Assembly: GCA_015056315.1 (NCBI GenBank)
Contig: SVGN01000028.1
Coordinates: 1 to 33,739, forward strand
Direction of reading: 5' to 3'
Origin: Clostridiales bacterium
GTDB taxonomy: Bacteria > Bacillota > Clostridia > Christensenellales > Aristaeellaceae
DNA: 33,739 bases
The notes beneath the pieces are model-generated. The model searched no databases, was not told the origin of the DNA, and saw only the letters and a program-made list of their open reading frames with translations. The position numbers were made by a program, and so were the translations under genes. This document shows positions 13,967 to 22,046 of the stretch, piece after piece (the first letter of the stretch is position 1; every line of letters begins with the position of its first letter).

Positions 13967-16639
13967 ATGAAACCCTACCTTACCTCCCCCGAAGAGACCC
14001 TGAAGCAGCTGAATGCTTCCACCGAGGGTCTCTCCACTCAGGAAGCCGCTCAGCGCCTTGAGAAGCACGGCCCCAACAAGCTGGCCGAGGGCAAGAAGAC
14101 CACGCTGATGCAGCGCTTCCTCAGCCAGCTGGCCGACCCCATGATCATCGTGCTGCTGGTGGCGGCCGTGCTCAGCGCCATCACCTCCATCTACTCCGGC
14201 GAGGGCCTGACGGATGTGTTCATCATTCTGGCTGTGGTCATCCTCAACGCGGTGATGGGCGTGGTGCAGGAGAGCAAGGCTGAGGAAGCCATCGAAGCCC
14301 TCAAGACCATGACCGCCGCTACCTCCAAGGTAATGCGCGACGGTAAGCTCCACTTCCTCAAGAGCGAAGAGCTGGTGCCCGGCGATGTGATCCATCTGGA
14401 GGCAGGCGACTCCGTGCCTGCCGATGCCCGCATCATCGAATGCGCCAGCCTGAAGATCGAAGAAGCCGCCCTCACCGGCGAGAGCGTGCCCGTACAGAAG
14501 GAAGCCGACACCCTGGAGGGCGAAGAGGTGCCCCTGGGCGACCGCAAGAACATGGTCTACATGGGCTCCACCGTGGTGTACGGCCGCGGCAGCGCGGTGG
14601 TCACCGGTACGGGTATGAATACCGAAATGGGTAAGATCGCCGATGCGCTCACCCAGGCCGAAGACGAAGCCACCCCCCTGCAGCGCAAGCTGTCTGCCCT
14701 GAGCCGCATCCTTACCTGGCTGGTGCTGGGCATCTGCGTGCTCATCTTTGTGGTGGGCATCGTGCGCGAAGGCAAGCTGACCTTCGATGTGGCCATCAAC
14801 ACCTTCATGATGGCTGTTTCTCTGGCTGTTGCCGCCATTCCCGAGGGCCTGGCTGCGGTGGTCACCATCGTGCTTTCCATCGGCGTTACCAAGATGAGTA
14901 AGCGCAACGCCGTCATCCGCCGCCTGACCGCCGTGGAGACCCTGGGCTGCGCTCAGGTGATCTGCTCCGACAAGACCGGCACCCTGACCCAGAACCGCAT
15001 GACCGTTGTAGACAGCTACACCGCCGACAAGGCCCTGCTGGCCCGCGGTATGTGCCTGTGCTCCGACGCGGAGCCCGACGAGAACGACGAGGCCGTCGGC
15101 GAGCCCACCGAATGCGCGCTGGTCAACTTTGCCACCGCCGAGGGCCTGCGCAAGGCCGAGATGGTCAAGGAGACCCCCCGTATCGCCGAAGCGCCCTTCG
15201 ACAGCATGCGCAAGATGATGTCCACCCTGCACCGGACCGGCAGCAAGGTGACCCAGTACACCAAGGGCGCCCCGGACGAGATCCTGGCCCGCTGCACCAA
15301 GATGCTCACCGCCGAGGGCATCAAGCCCATGGAGCTCAGCGACAAGGCCGAGGTGATGGCCCACAACAAGGCCATGGCCGACAAGGCCCTGCGCGTGCTG
15401 GCCTGCGCCATGAAGGAATATGATGCCCTGCCCGGCAACGTTGACCCCGAAGCCATCGAGAACGAGCTGGTGTTCATCGGCCTGACCGGCATGATCGACC
15501 CCGTGCGCCCCGAGGTGAAGGACGCTGTGGACAAGTGCCGCGATGCGGGCATCCGCGCCGTGATGATCACCGGTGACCACATCGATACCGCCATCGCCAT
15601 CGCCCGGGATCTGGGCCTGCTCACCGAGCCGGATCAGGCCATCATGGGCAGCCGTCTGGACGACCTGACCGACGATGAGCTGGATATGGCCATCGAGCAC
15701 TACTCCGTCTACGCCCGCGTGCAGCCCGAGCACAAGGTGCGCATCGTGGATGCGTGGAAGCGCAAGGGCAAGATCGTTGCCATGACCGGCGACGGCGTGA
15801 ACGATGCCCCCTCCATCAAGGCTGCCGACATCGGCGTGGGCATGGGCATCACCGGTACGGACGTTACCAAGAACGTGGCCGATATGATCCTGGCAGACGA
15901 CAACTTCGCCACCATCGTATCCGCCGTGGAGGAAGGCCGGCGCATCTATGCCAACATCCGCAAGGCCATCCAGTTCCTGCTCTCCTCCAACCTGAGCGAA
16001 GTGATCGCCATCTTTACCGCCACCATGCTGGGCTTCACCATCCTGAAGCCTGCCCACATCCTGTGGATCAACCTGATCACCGACTCTCTGCCCGCTCTGG
16101 CCCTCGGCATGGAGCCCGGCGAAAGCGACAGCATGAAGCGCAAGCCCCGCTCCTCCAAGGCCGGTGTGTTCTCCGGCGGTGTGGGCGGCGACATCGCCTA
16201 CCAGGGCTTCTTTGTAGCTCTCATCACCCTGATCGCCTTCGCCATCGGCCACGCTATGGCCAACGGCGGCGTGCTGGGCTTCAACAACTGCGACAAGGGC
16301 ATGACCATGGCCTTCCTGACCATGAGCATGGCCGAGATCTTCCAGTCTTTCAACATGCGCAGCCGCCGCGGCAGCATCTTTACCATGAAGACCACCAACT
16401 GGTGGCTGCTGGGCGCGGGCGCAGCCGCTTTCGTGCTCACCCTGCTGGTGCTCTATGTGCCCTTCCTGCGCAACCTGTTCGGCTTTGAGCCCGTGGCCTT
16501 CGGCGAGTTCCTGATCGCTCTGGTGCTGGCTTTTGCCATCATCCCGCTGGTGGAGCTGGTCAAGTGGATCCAGCGCAAGACCGGCCACAGTGAGAAGGAT
16601 GAGGAAGAGAAGCAGAACGCCAAGGAGAACCTGAAGTGA
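13967..16639 (+). CDS. P2-type cation ATPase, probably Mn2+ exporting
   Basis: The 890-residue protein has the N-terminal cation-ATPase domain, actuator TGES (170-173), phosphorylated Asp335 in DKTGTLT, hinge TGDGVNDAP (607-615), M4 motif PEGL (292-295) and M6 NLITD (702-706). The M4 glutamate and M6 Asn/Asp are the ion ligands of P2A pumps of the SERCA/PMR1 group, many of which move both Ca2+ and Mn2+. Sequence alone would give calcium-transporting ATPase; the Mn2+ riboswitch in its leader suggests Mn2+ efflux. AAGGAG nine bases upstream sets ATG 13967. Codon use is strongly biased toward C-ending codons, a sign of high expression. The next gene overlaps its stop. Confidence 0.93.
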   Translation: MKPYLTSPEETLKQLNASTEGLSTQEAAQRLEKHGPNKLAEGKKTTLMQRFLSQLADPMIIVLLVAAVLSAITSIYSGEGLTDVFIILAVVILNAVMGVVQESKAEEAIEALKTMTAATSKVMRDGKLHFLKSEELVPGDVIHLEAGDSVPADARIIECASLKIEEAALTGESVPVQKEADTLEGEEVPLGDRKNMVYMGSTVVYGRGSAVVTGTGMNTEMGKIADALTQAEDEATPLQRKLSALSRILTWLVLGICVLIFVVGIVREGKLTFDVAINTFMMAVSLAVAAIPEGLAAVVTIVLSIGVTKMSKRNAVIRRLTAVETLGCAQVICSDKTGTLTQNRMTVVDSYTADKALLARGMCLCSDAEPDENDEAVGEPTECALVNFATAEGLRKAEMVKETPRIAEAPFDSMRKMMSTLHRTGSKVTQYTKGAPDEILARCTKMLTAEGIKPMELSDKAEVMAHNKAMADKALRVLACAMKEYDALPGNVDPEAIENELVFIGLTGMIDPVRPEVKDAVDKCRDAGIRAVMITGDHIDTAIAIARDLGLLTEPDQAIMGSRLDDLTDDELDMAIEHYSVYARVQPEHKVRIVDAWKRKGKIVAMTGDGVNDAPSIKAADIGVGMGITGTDVTKNVADMILADDNFATIVSAVEEGRRIYANIRKAIQFLLSSNLSEVIAIFTATMLGFTILKPAHILWINLITDSLPALALGMEPGESDSMKRKPRSSKAGVFSGGVGGDIAYQGFFVALITLIAFAIGHAMANGGVLGFNNCDKGMTMAFLTMSMAEIFQSFNMRSRRGSIFTMKTTNWWLLGAGAAAFVLTLLVLYVPFLRNLFGFEPVAFGEFLIALVLAFAIIPLVELVKWIQRKTGHSEKDEEEKQNAKENLK

Positions 16640-17562
16640 GCCGTTCCCTGAGGGCGGCGCTGCTGCTCCTGCTCACCGCCATGATCTGGGGCGCAGCCTT
16701 TGTAGCCCAGGACGTGGCCGCTGATGCGCTGGAGCCCTTCACCTTCAACGGTCTGCGTATGGTGCTGGCCGCCCTGACCCTTGTACCGGTGATCGCTTAC
16801 CGGCACGCACGGCAGTGCCGTGCAGCCGCTGCCGCACCCGCTGCGGAGCGGCCCGCCCTGCTGCCACATGACCCCGCCCAGCGGCGCTTTCTGCTGCTGG
16901 GCGGCCTTTGCTGCGGCGTGATGCTGGCGCTGGGCTCCGGCTTTCAGCAGCTGGGCATCAACGCCGGGGTGCAGGCGGGCAAGGCCGGGTTCATCACGGC
17001 GCTGTACATCGTTCTGGTGCCCCTGACCGGGCTGTTCTTCGGCAAGCGGCCCCAGCCGCTGGTGTGGCTGGCGGTGGTGCTCAGCGCCATCGGCCTGTAC
17101 CTGCTTTGCATGCAGGGCGGCTTTGTGCTGGAGAGCGGCGATGTGCTGCTCCTGCTCTGCGCCCTCAGCTTTACCGGGCACATCCTGGTGGTGGATCATG
17201 TAGGCGCAAGGGTGGACGGTGTAAAGCTCAGCTGCATCCAGTTCGCCGTTACGGCGGTCATCTGCCTTACCATTGCTGCCTTTACCGAACACCCCACCTG
17301 GGCGGATGTCAAGACCGCTGCCATCCCCATCCTGTATGCGGGCATCCTGTCCGGCGGCGTGGGCTACACGCTGCAGATCGTTGCCCAGAAGGATATCGAC
17401 CCCACCATCGCTTCGCTGATCATGTGCCTGGAAAGCGTGTTCGCCGTGCTCTTCGGCTGGCTGCTCCTTGGCGATGCCATGAGCCCCCGGGAGTATCTGG
17501 GCTGCGCCGTGATGATGCTGGGCATCCTGCTGGCGCAGCTGCCGGGGAGGAAGGAAGCGTAA
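16636..17562 (+). CDS. EamA/DMT-family transporter
   Basis: The 308-residue product has about ten hydrophobic segments in two EamA repeats (about residues 5-145 and 165-302), typical of drug/metabolite transporters such as RhaT/YdcZ relatives; the N terminus AMIWGAAFVAQ and the end ESVFAVLFGWLLLGD are characteristic. Substrate is unknown. The start is GTG 16636: it overlaps the ATPase stop as GTGA and AAGGAG lies eight bases upstream. It is therefore translationally coupled to the ATPase and under the same Mn2+ riboswitch, which may tie its substrate to manganese or metal stress. A strong terminator follows. Confidence 0.9.
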   Translation: MSRSLRAALLLLLTAMIWGAAFVAQDVAADALEPFTFNGLRMVLAALTLVPVIAYRHARQCRAAAAAPAAERPALLPHDPAQRRFLLLGGLCCGVMLALGSGFQQLGINAGVQAGKAGFITALYIVLVPLTGLFFGKRPQPLVWLAVVLSAIGLYLLCMQGGFVLESGDVLLLLCALSFTGHILVVDHVGARVDGVKLSCIQFAVTAVICLTIAAFTEHPTWADVKTAAIPILYAGILSGGVGYTLQIVAQKDIDPTIASLIMCLESVFAVLFGWLLLGDAMSPREYLGCAVMMLGILLAQLPGRKEA

Positions 17563-17635
17563 CGGGGAGGCGGGGCACCCCGCATATGCACCTGCTCTGC
17601 GGGTGCAGAGGGGATAGATTTGGATATGGTTACAG

Positions 17636-17670
17636 CCTCCGCAGGCGGGAAATGCCTGCGGAGGTTTTGT
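17636..17670 (+). terminator. Rho-independent terminator of the ATPase-EamA operon
   Basis: CCTCCGCAGGC (17636-17646), loop GGGAAAT, GCCTGCGGAGG (17654-17664), then TTTTGT. The rest of 17563-17860 holds a small hairpin near 17588 and a possible promoter (TTGCAT about 17776, 17 bases, TAGGCT). Confidence 0.92.
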
Positions 17671-17860
17671 ATACACTTTGGTCGGGCGATAAAAGCAACA
17701 AAGGATGGCAGAGCGCCAAACCCTTATCCCACAAGGAATGCAACCGAAAGTTTACAAAACGAAACCCGCCGTTGGTTGCATGCCCGGCAGGGGTTTGGTA
17801 GGCTGGGAGCGAAAACCAACAGGGATGTTGATATCCCCTTGAAAGGAAGCGCATTTTGCA

Positions 17861-18730
17861 ATGACCACAGGAGACAAGATCGCCGCGCTGCGCAGGCAAA
17901 ACCATTTGACCCAGGAGCAGCTGGCCCAGCTGCTGGGGGTCTCCCGGCAATCCATCAGCAAATACGAATCGGATCTGGCCTACCCGGAGACAGAGAAGCT
18001 GATCCGCCTCAGCGATCTGTTCGGCTGCACCGTGGATGAGCTGCTCCGGGATCGGCCTCCGGGCGAAGGGGGCGGTTCAGGGCGGGAGGGCTGCTCTGCT
18101 GCCGGGGCTGCCGGAGCAAACGAAGCGGCTACCGGGGTCGGCAGGGCTTTTGCACCGGGCTGCGCTGCCGCCGATGAAGCTGCCGGGGCTGCCCAGCCGA
18201 TCCCGATCCCCGGGATACGCATCGGCAATTGGATCCCGACCGAAAAGAAAAGCGAGAAGACCCTCTGGGGGCTGCCTCTCTGGCACATCGGCAAGAATGC
18301 AAAGGGCATCATCGCCGTTGGCTGGAGGGCTACCGGCGTTCTGTCTGTAGGGTTTCTGGCAACGGGCATCGTATCCTTCGGGTTTCTGTCGCTGGGCGTG
18401 ATCGCCCTTGGCTTGCTGGCGCTGGGGCTGCTGGCGGCAGGCACCTTTGCGCTGGGGGCGGTGGCCGCCGGAGCCGTCGCCGTGGGGCTGATCGCCTTCG
18501 GAGCCGTGGCGGTGGGGCACATCGCCATCGGCGCGGCGGCCTATGGCAAATACTATGCCTGCGGCGACTACGCACAGGCCATGTTCGCCTATGCCAAGAC
18601 CACCGCCAACGGCTCTGTGATGGGCTGGCTCTGGGGGCAAACGGATGTACCGCCCCACAGCCTTGCTATGGAAATGTGGTTCCCCAAGGCATATCATTGG
18701 CTGATCCCGCTGCTGACGGGCGGCAGATGA
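17861..18730 (+). CDS. XRE regulator fused to a 16-fold hydrophobic pentad repeat
   Basis: The 289-residue protein has an XRE helix-turn-helix at about residues 5-65 (LTQEQLAQLLGVSRQSISKYE), an Ala/Gly-rich linker to about 115, then KGIIAVG starting an 80-residue run (150-229) in which glycine recurs every fifth residue (for example IALGLLALGLLAAG). The run is followed by a Tyr/Trp-rich tail. Such regular pentads suggest either a right-handed beta-helix or a packed set of membrane helices; both are inference. GAAAGGA upstream supports ATG 17861. Its own promoter is uncertain. It probably links DNA binding to a membrane or multimer scaffold. Converges with the XRE gene at 18813. Confidence 0.8.
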   Translation: MTTGDKIAALRRQNHLTQEQLAQLLGVSRQSISKYESDLAYPETEKLIRLSDLFGCTVDELLRDRPPGEGGGSGREGCSAAGAAGANEAATGVGRAFAPGCAAADEAAGAAQPIPIPGIRIGNWIPTEKKSEKTLWGLPLWHIGKNAKGIIAVGWRATGVLSVGFLATGIVSFGFLSLGVIALGLLALGLLAAGTFALGAVAAGAVAVGLIAFGAVAVGHIAIGAAAYGKYYACGDYAQAMFAYAKTTANGSVMGWLWGQTDVPPHSLAMEMWFPKAYHWLIPLLTGGR

Positions 18731-18760
18731 GCCGCCCGGCAACCATTGGCATACACATAT

Positions 18761-18802
18761 GAACACAGCCCCGCAGCGGTCAGTTGCTGCGGGGCTGTGT
18801 TC
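18761..18802. terminator. Bidirectional terminator
   Basis: GAACACAGCCCCGCAG (18761-18776) and CTGCGGGGCTGTGTTC (18787-18802) are perfect 16-bp arms with a 10-base loop between two convergent genes. T-tracts are weak on both sides. Confidence 0.75.
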
Positions 18803-18812
18803 GTTGATGCTC

Positions 18813-19022
18813 CTACGGCTTATCCGTTCTCTCCAGAATATAGTCGGTGGTGGTGTGGTACAAATCTGCCAGCCTGATCAGGATATCGGTGGGGATATCC
18901 CGGTAGCCCTGCTCATAGCGGAAATACTGGGGCTGCTTCATGCCCAGATGCTGCGCAACCTGTGCCTGCGTAAGATCGTGATCCTCCCGCAGCTCCCGCA
19001 AACGCTTGTAGCAAGCCAACAT
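18813..19022 (-). CDS. Small XRE-family regulator
   Basis: This 69-residue protein is a single helix-turn-helix domain (LREDHDLTQAQVAQHLG, then MKQPQYFRYEQGYRDIPTD). Its ending, LADLYHTTTDYILERTD, is typical of the XRE class that represses the adjacent operon. ATG 19022 is used because GGAGG lies four to five bases upstream, although this is close. It is divergent from the genes at 19132 onward, with a perfect sigma-A promoter and ATAACC/GGTTAT half-sites in the gap, so it probably controls them. Confidence 0.85.
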   Translation of the reverse strand: MLACYKRLRELREDHDLTQAQVAQHLGMKQPQYFRYEQGYRDIPTDILIRLADLYHTTTDYILERTDKP

Positions 19023-19049
19023 CCCACCTCCGTAATAACCAACTGGATA

Positions 19050-19104
19050 TTGACAATATAGCGCACCCATAGTATAATCCAGCTATAAAATAACCATTCG
19101 GTTA
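19050..19104 (+). promoter_or_regulatory. Consensus sigma-A promoter and operator of the 19132 operon
   Basis: TTGACA (19050-19055), 17 bases, TATAAT (19073-19078): an exact consensus promoter. Just downstream, ATAACC-ATTC-GGTTAT (about 19089-19104) is a palindrome, and AATAACCA also occurs near 19033. These are candidate sites for the divergent XRE repressor. Confidence 0.85.
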
Positions 19105-19131
19105 TAAACAGATGCAAAGGAGAAGATCATC

Positions 19132-19581
19132 GTGGCGTACTATTGCGGTGAATGCATCGTCTGGCGTGGCTCCAGCGATGAGAACAGGTACGGTGAGCGT
19201 TGGTGTTCCTACTCCCGCCGGTACGAGCGCTCCGACCAGAACACCTACGGCTGCAAGGGCTTTCTGTATGCGGGTCGGGCTGTGCTGACCAAGGTATGCG
19301 AGACCCTCGGGCTGGATACGCAGCCCTGGTTTGCTGCGTTCGACCGGGTAAAGGAAGCCTACCTTGTGCCGGAACAGATGGAGCTGCTGGTGCGGTATTG
19401 TCAGGCGGCTCCCGGGCTGGTGGCTGCCATTGAAGCGGATCCGCAGAAGGAGAGCTTTGCGCAGCAGCTGATGGACAGGTATCTAGCTCCGGCACGGGAG
19501 TTAAGCGAAAACGGTAACTATCAGGAGTCTGTTGAAGTATATACGCAAATGCTGAACCATCTTAAGAAACACTACAATTAA
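19132..19581 (+). CDS. Cysteine-containing hypothetical protein (zinc-ribbon-like start)
   Basis: The 149-residue product has Cys5-x2-Cys8, Cys25 and Cys41 in an aromatic N-terminal region (YYCGECIVW, WCSYSRRYE), which could bind one metal ion. A helical C-terminal part (about 45-149) ends in a TPR-like helix pair (ELSENGNYQESVEVYTQML). No family is recognised. GTG 19132 is used, since AAAGGAGA lies nine bases upstream. A matching fragment of its last 25 codons is found at 20107-20184. It starts a plus-strand cluster behind a consensus promoter and opposite an XRE repressor, so it is likely tightly controlled. Confidence 0.75.
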   Translation: MAYYCGECIVWRGSSDENRYGERWCSYSRRYERSDQNTYGCKGFLYAGRAVLTKVCETLGLDTQPWFAAFDRVKEAYLVPEQMELLVRYCQAAPGLVAAIEADPQKESFAQQLMDRYLAPARELSENGNYQESVEVYTQMLNHLKKHYN

Positions 19582-19594
19582 GGGAGGAAGCAAA

Positions 19595-20071
19595 ATGGGT
19601 CTGTTTGATATGTTATCCGGTCACAACAGTGCTGCTGTTCAGAAAAAACTGTTCCGCATCAACTGTGGCCCCATGCCACTTGATGCAGCGGCTCGTTCAT
19701 TTGGCGAATTATGCTTTGAATTCGCAAAGGGCGTACCTCAGAGCAACAAAGAATCTGTGGTCTACCGCATCGATATCGACCGCAACAATGTAACTGCGCG
19801 ATTTGCCATTGATGACTCCAGTGGTGCTATCAATTTCAGAAAGATCATTCCCGGTTATTTGCTTGTAGAATCCTATGGCTGGGATCATGGCCCCAGGCAT
19901 CTCGAAGGGCATGTTCAAAGCATCTATCTTCCCGACTCTTGGGATGGCGTAAGCATCTGTGAGGCTATAGCAACTGATTTCAAGAAAGGCTGCCCCACGG
20001 CACGTGTCGTCAATCAATACGATGATCTTGCCGATACCAGAACCGCCGGTGTCATCTTTAGGATCTCCTGA
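19595..20071 (+). CDS. Hypothetical protein
   Basis: I do not recognise this 158-residue protein. It appears soluble and alternates short beta-strands with helices; phrases include SVVYRIDIDRNNVTARF and YGWDHGPRHLEGHV. No cysteine motif or membrane segment is evident apart from isolated cysteines. AGGGAGGA upstream supports ATG 19595, only 14 bases after the previous gene's stop, so it is in the same operon. GC content is lower than for the housekeeping genes around it. Confidence 0.65.
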   Translation: MGLFDMLSGHNSAAVQKKLFRINCGPMPLDAAARSFGELCFEFAKGVPQSNKESVVYRIDIDRNNVTARFAIDDSSGAINFRKIIPGYLLVESYGWDHGPRHLEGHVQSIYLPDSWDGVSICEAIATDFKKGCPTARVVNQYDDLADTRTAGVIFRIS

Positions 20072-20106
20072 CATTCGAACGATCAATCGACAGAAATAAC
20101 CATGAA

Positions 20107-20184
20107 ATGAGCGAGCGGGGGCAGTACCGGGAAGCGGTGGAGACCTATCGGGGGATGGTGGAAGAACTGCAGAAGCGCAGCTGA
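20107..20184 (+). pseudogene. Fossil of a paralogue of the 19132 gene (3' end only)
   Basis: The 25 codons before TGA 20182 read MSERGQYREAVETY, then RGMVEELQKRS. They align with the C terminus of the 19132 product (LSENGNYQESVEVY, then TQMLNHLKKHYN) at nearly every structural position. No ribosome binding site and no matching upstream domain are present. It looks like the remnant of a duplicated gene. Confidence 0.7.
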
Positions 20185-20216
20185 CAGCTGCCGAACACAA
20201 CTAAAGGAGTACCATT

Positions 20217-20915
20217 ATGAACAATGCGCTTGCCATTATATTTCTTGTTGTCATTGCGTATGCCATCTATGCTTTACGCGTGATCTTTTACGAAGGTATT
20301 CTGTGGGGCTGGCTTGCCCCTGTACTTATCGTTGCCGGTTTTGTTGTAGACGCTACCTTCTCTTCTGTATTGGGTATTTTCTTATGCCTTGTGGGGTTCG
20401 TTATCTTGGTAAGTGCCCACATCTATTCTTATCAAAAAAACGAGGATCGCAGAACATATACTCACACAAGCAGCCCTTCAACAAGATCGAATCGCTATTC
20501 ATCAATGCCCGGCGATGCCCACGACCAAGTAGAGGCATTAGCACGGCTTATCTATGTTGTGTACAAGAATGACCCCTATGCAAAAAACGATTTTGCAAAG
20601 GGACATCTATTCCTATACAGAGATAACAACAATAACTGCGTGTTGGATTTCTGGTATGATTGGGATTATGGCCCTGCCGAGTCGATCGTTCGCGAAAACT
20701 ATGTCTTGGACTCCCGCATCACATTTGATGATGGTGAAACGATCAGATACCGCACCAATAACGTTGAGCATTTCGATTGGATCATTCACCCTATGACGAA
20801 CAGCTACTACTTTGACCCTGTAGTAGCCACTCTGCAAAACGAATGCCCCGGCTTGCAGATCACACAGCGTGAAGTGACACAAAGCGGCATTCGCCTTTCG
20901 TTCAAGTACCGGTAA
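20217..20915 (+). CDS. Hypothetical membrane protein
   Basis: The 232-residue protein has two or three N-terminal membrane segments (about residues 3-22, 30-47 and 50-70). A soluble domain of about 140 residues follows, rich in Asp, Asn and Tyr (LYRDNNNNCVLDFWYDWDYG). No family is recognised. AAAGGAG before ATG 20217 is a good ribosome binding site. It is the last gene of the cluster from 19132 and ends in a strong terminator. Its place behind an XRE-controlled promoter suggests a shared function with its two neighbours, which I cannot name. Confidence 0.65.
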   Translation: MNNALAIIFLVVIAYAIYALRVIFYEGILWGWLAPVLIVAGFVVDATFSSVLGIFLCLVGFVILVSAHIYSYQKNEDRRTYTHTSSPSTRSNRYSSMPGDAHDQVEALARLIYVVYKNDPYAKNDFAKGHLFLYRDNNNNCVLDFWYDWDYGPAESIVRENYVLDSRITFDDGETIRYRTNNVEHFDWIIHPMTNSYYFDPVVATLQNECPGLQITQREVTQSGIRLSFKYR

Positions 20916-20931
20916 CCGCATCCAACAAAAG

Positions 20932-20975
20932 CACCGCCCGCAACGATGATCGAACCGTTGCGGGCGGTGTTTCTC
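20932..20975 (+). terminator. Terminator of the 19132-20915 cluster
   Basis: CACCGCCCGCAACG (20932-20945) and CGTTGCGGGCGGTG (20956-20969) are perfect 14-bp arms, followed by TTTCTC. Confidence 0.88.
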
Positions 20976-20998
20976 TGCTGTATACAAGCCACGGGCCC

Positions 20999-21637
20999 TT
21001 ACCCCTGCTGCGCCGTCTCCATCTTGATATGGGCATAGGCCGCCACCAGCTCTACCAGCTCCTCCAGGGAGTGGCCGTCGGTGCGGAGCATCAGGTCGTA
21101 ATTGGAGCGCATGCCCCAGTTGCCGTCGGCGTAGAAATTGTAGTAGCTCTTGCGCTGCTTATCGGTCTTTTTGATCAGCTCACGGGCCTTATCCGCATCC
21201 ACGCCCATCACACGCATGATGCGCTCGGTCTTATGCTCCTCGGAGGCATAGACGAACACATGGGTCACATTGGGGCGGCCCCGGAGCACATAGTCTGCGC
21301 AGCGGCCCACGAACACGCAGGGGCCCTCCGCCGCCAGCTGGGTGATGGCATCGAACTGGGCCTGAAAAATGCGCTGGTTCATGGGCATCTGCATACCGTA
21401 GCCCACGCCGCTCATGGCCCCGCCCAGAGAAGCGGAAGCCCCCAGCAGGCTGCGCAGCGCGCCCTTTTCGTCGTGGGCCTCCATCACTTCTTCGCAAATG
21501 CCGCTCTCCTGCGCCGCACGGGCCAGGATCTCCTTATCGTAATAGGCAATGCCCAGACGCTTTGCCAGCAGCTCGCCCAGCTCGCGCCCGCCGCTGCCGT
21601 ACTCACGGCCGATGGTAATGATCAATTGGTTCTGCAT
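20999..21637 (-). CDS. Cytidylate-kinase-like family protein
   Basis: The 212-residue product has the P-loop REYGSGGRELG (residues 11-21) and the start QNQLIITIGREYGSGG of the cytidylate kinase-like (Cytidylate_kin2) family. This family has a P-loop kinase fold, but the substrate is not established and it is distinct from the essential CMP kinase Cmk. It has the helical middle and VFVGRCADYVLRGRPNV central strand seen in relatives. AAGGAGG upstream supports ATG 21637. It is monocistronic behind a good promoter. Confidence 0.85.
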   Translation of the reverse strand: MQNQLIITIGREYGSGGRELGELLAKRLGIAYYDKEILARAAQESGICEEVMEAHDEKGALRSLLGASASLGGAMSGVGYGMQMPMNQRIFQAQFDAITQLAAEGPCVFVGRCADYVLRGRPNVTHVFVYASEEHKTERIMRVMGVDADKARELIKKTDKQRKSYYNFYADGNWGMRSNYDLMLRTDGHSLEELVELVAAYAHIKMETAQQG

Positions 21638-21707
21638 CCGCTATCCTCCTTCAGATGGTAAAAGTCTATGGGAACGATGATTCAATTGTGCAAAAAGCTG
21701 ATAGGTC

Positions 21708-21736
21708 ATTATAGCAAATTCGGCGTAGGAATTCAA
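21708..21736 (-). promoter_or_regulatory. Promoter of the cytidylate-kinase-like gene
   Basis: On the minus strand TTGAAT (21736-21731), a 17-base spacer, TATAAT (21713-21708). It is about 70 bases before the ATG. Confidence 0.8.
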
Positions 21737-21778
21737 TATTCAGTTGGATAAGAGAAAGCAGCACGAACAAAAGCGATA

Positions 21779-21994
21779 CAAAAAGCTGCCGCACAGAGGC
21801 GGCAGCTCAGATCGTTGAAAAAGTGCGGGGTGCAGGGGGATCATCCCCCTGCCGGCTGTGGGCAGAGCCCACAGCCCTTACGCCGCAGCGTTTTCCTGCA
21901 AGCACAGCGAGCACCGAAGGTGCAAGATGTGCGGCTTTGATCGATAAGTATGGGTTTATCAACAGTCTGAGCTGCCGCACAGAGGCGGCAGCTC
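21779..21994 (-). terminator. Terminator of the DUF6273-like gene, duplicated hairpin
   Basis: AGCTGCCGC and GCGGCAGCT flank a 6-base loop twice: copy A 21784-21807 and copy B 21969-21994. On the minus strand only copy A is followed by a T-tract (TTTTTGT), making it the functional terminator. Between them lie further hairpins (GGGGGATCATCCCCC; GGCTGTGGGC-AGA-GCCCACAGCC). No gene is seen in 21638-22046. Confidence 0.7.
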
Positions 21995-22046
21995 ATAGAT
22001 GGCTCAATAACCGTTTATCGTGGCGGCTGCCCGGGGAGCCGATGCG

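Noticed and set aside
13853-16588. 911-codon open frame opposite the P-type ATPase
   Set aside because: His/Gly/Gln-rich composition typical of antisense shadow; the ATPase motifs are on the plus strand.
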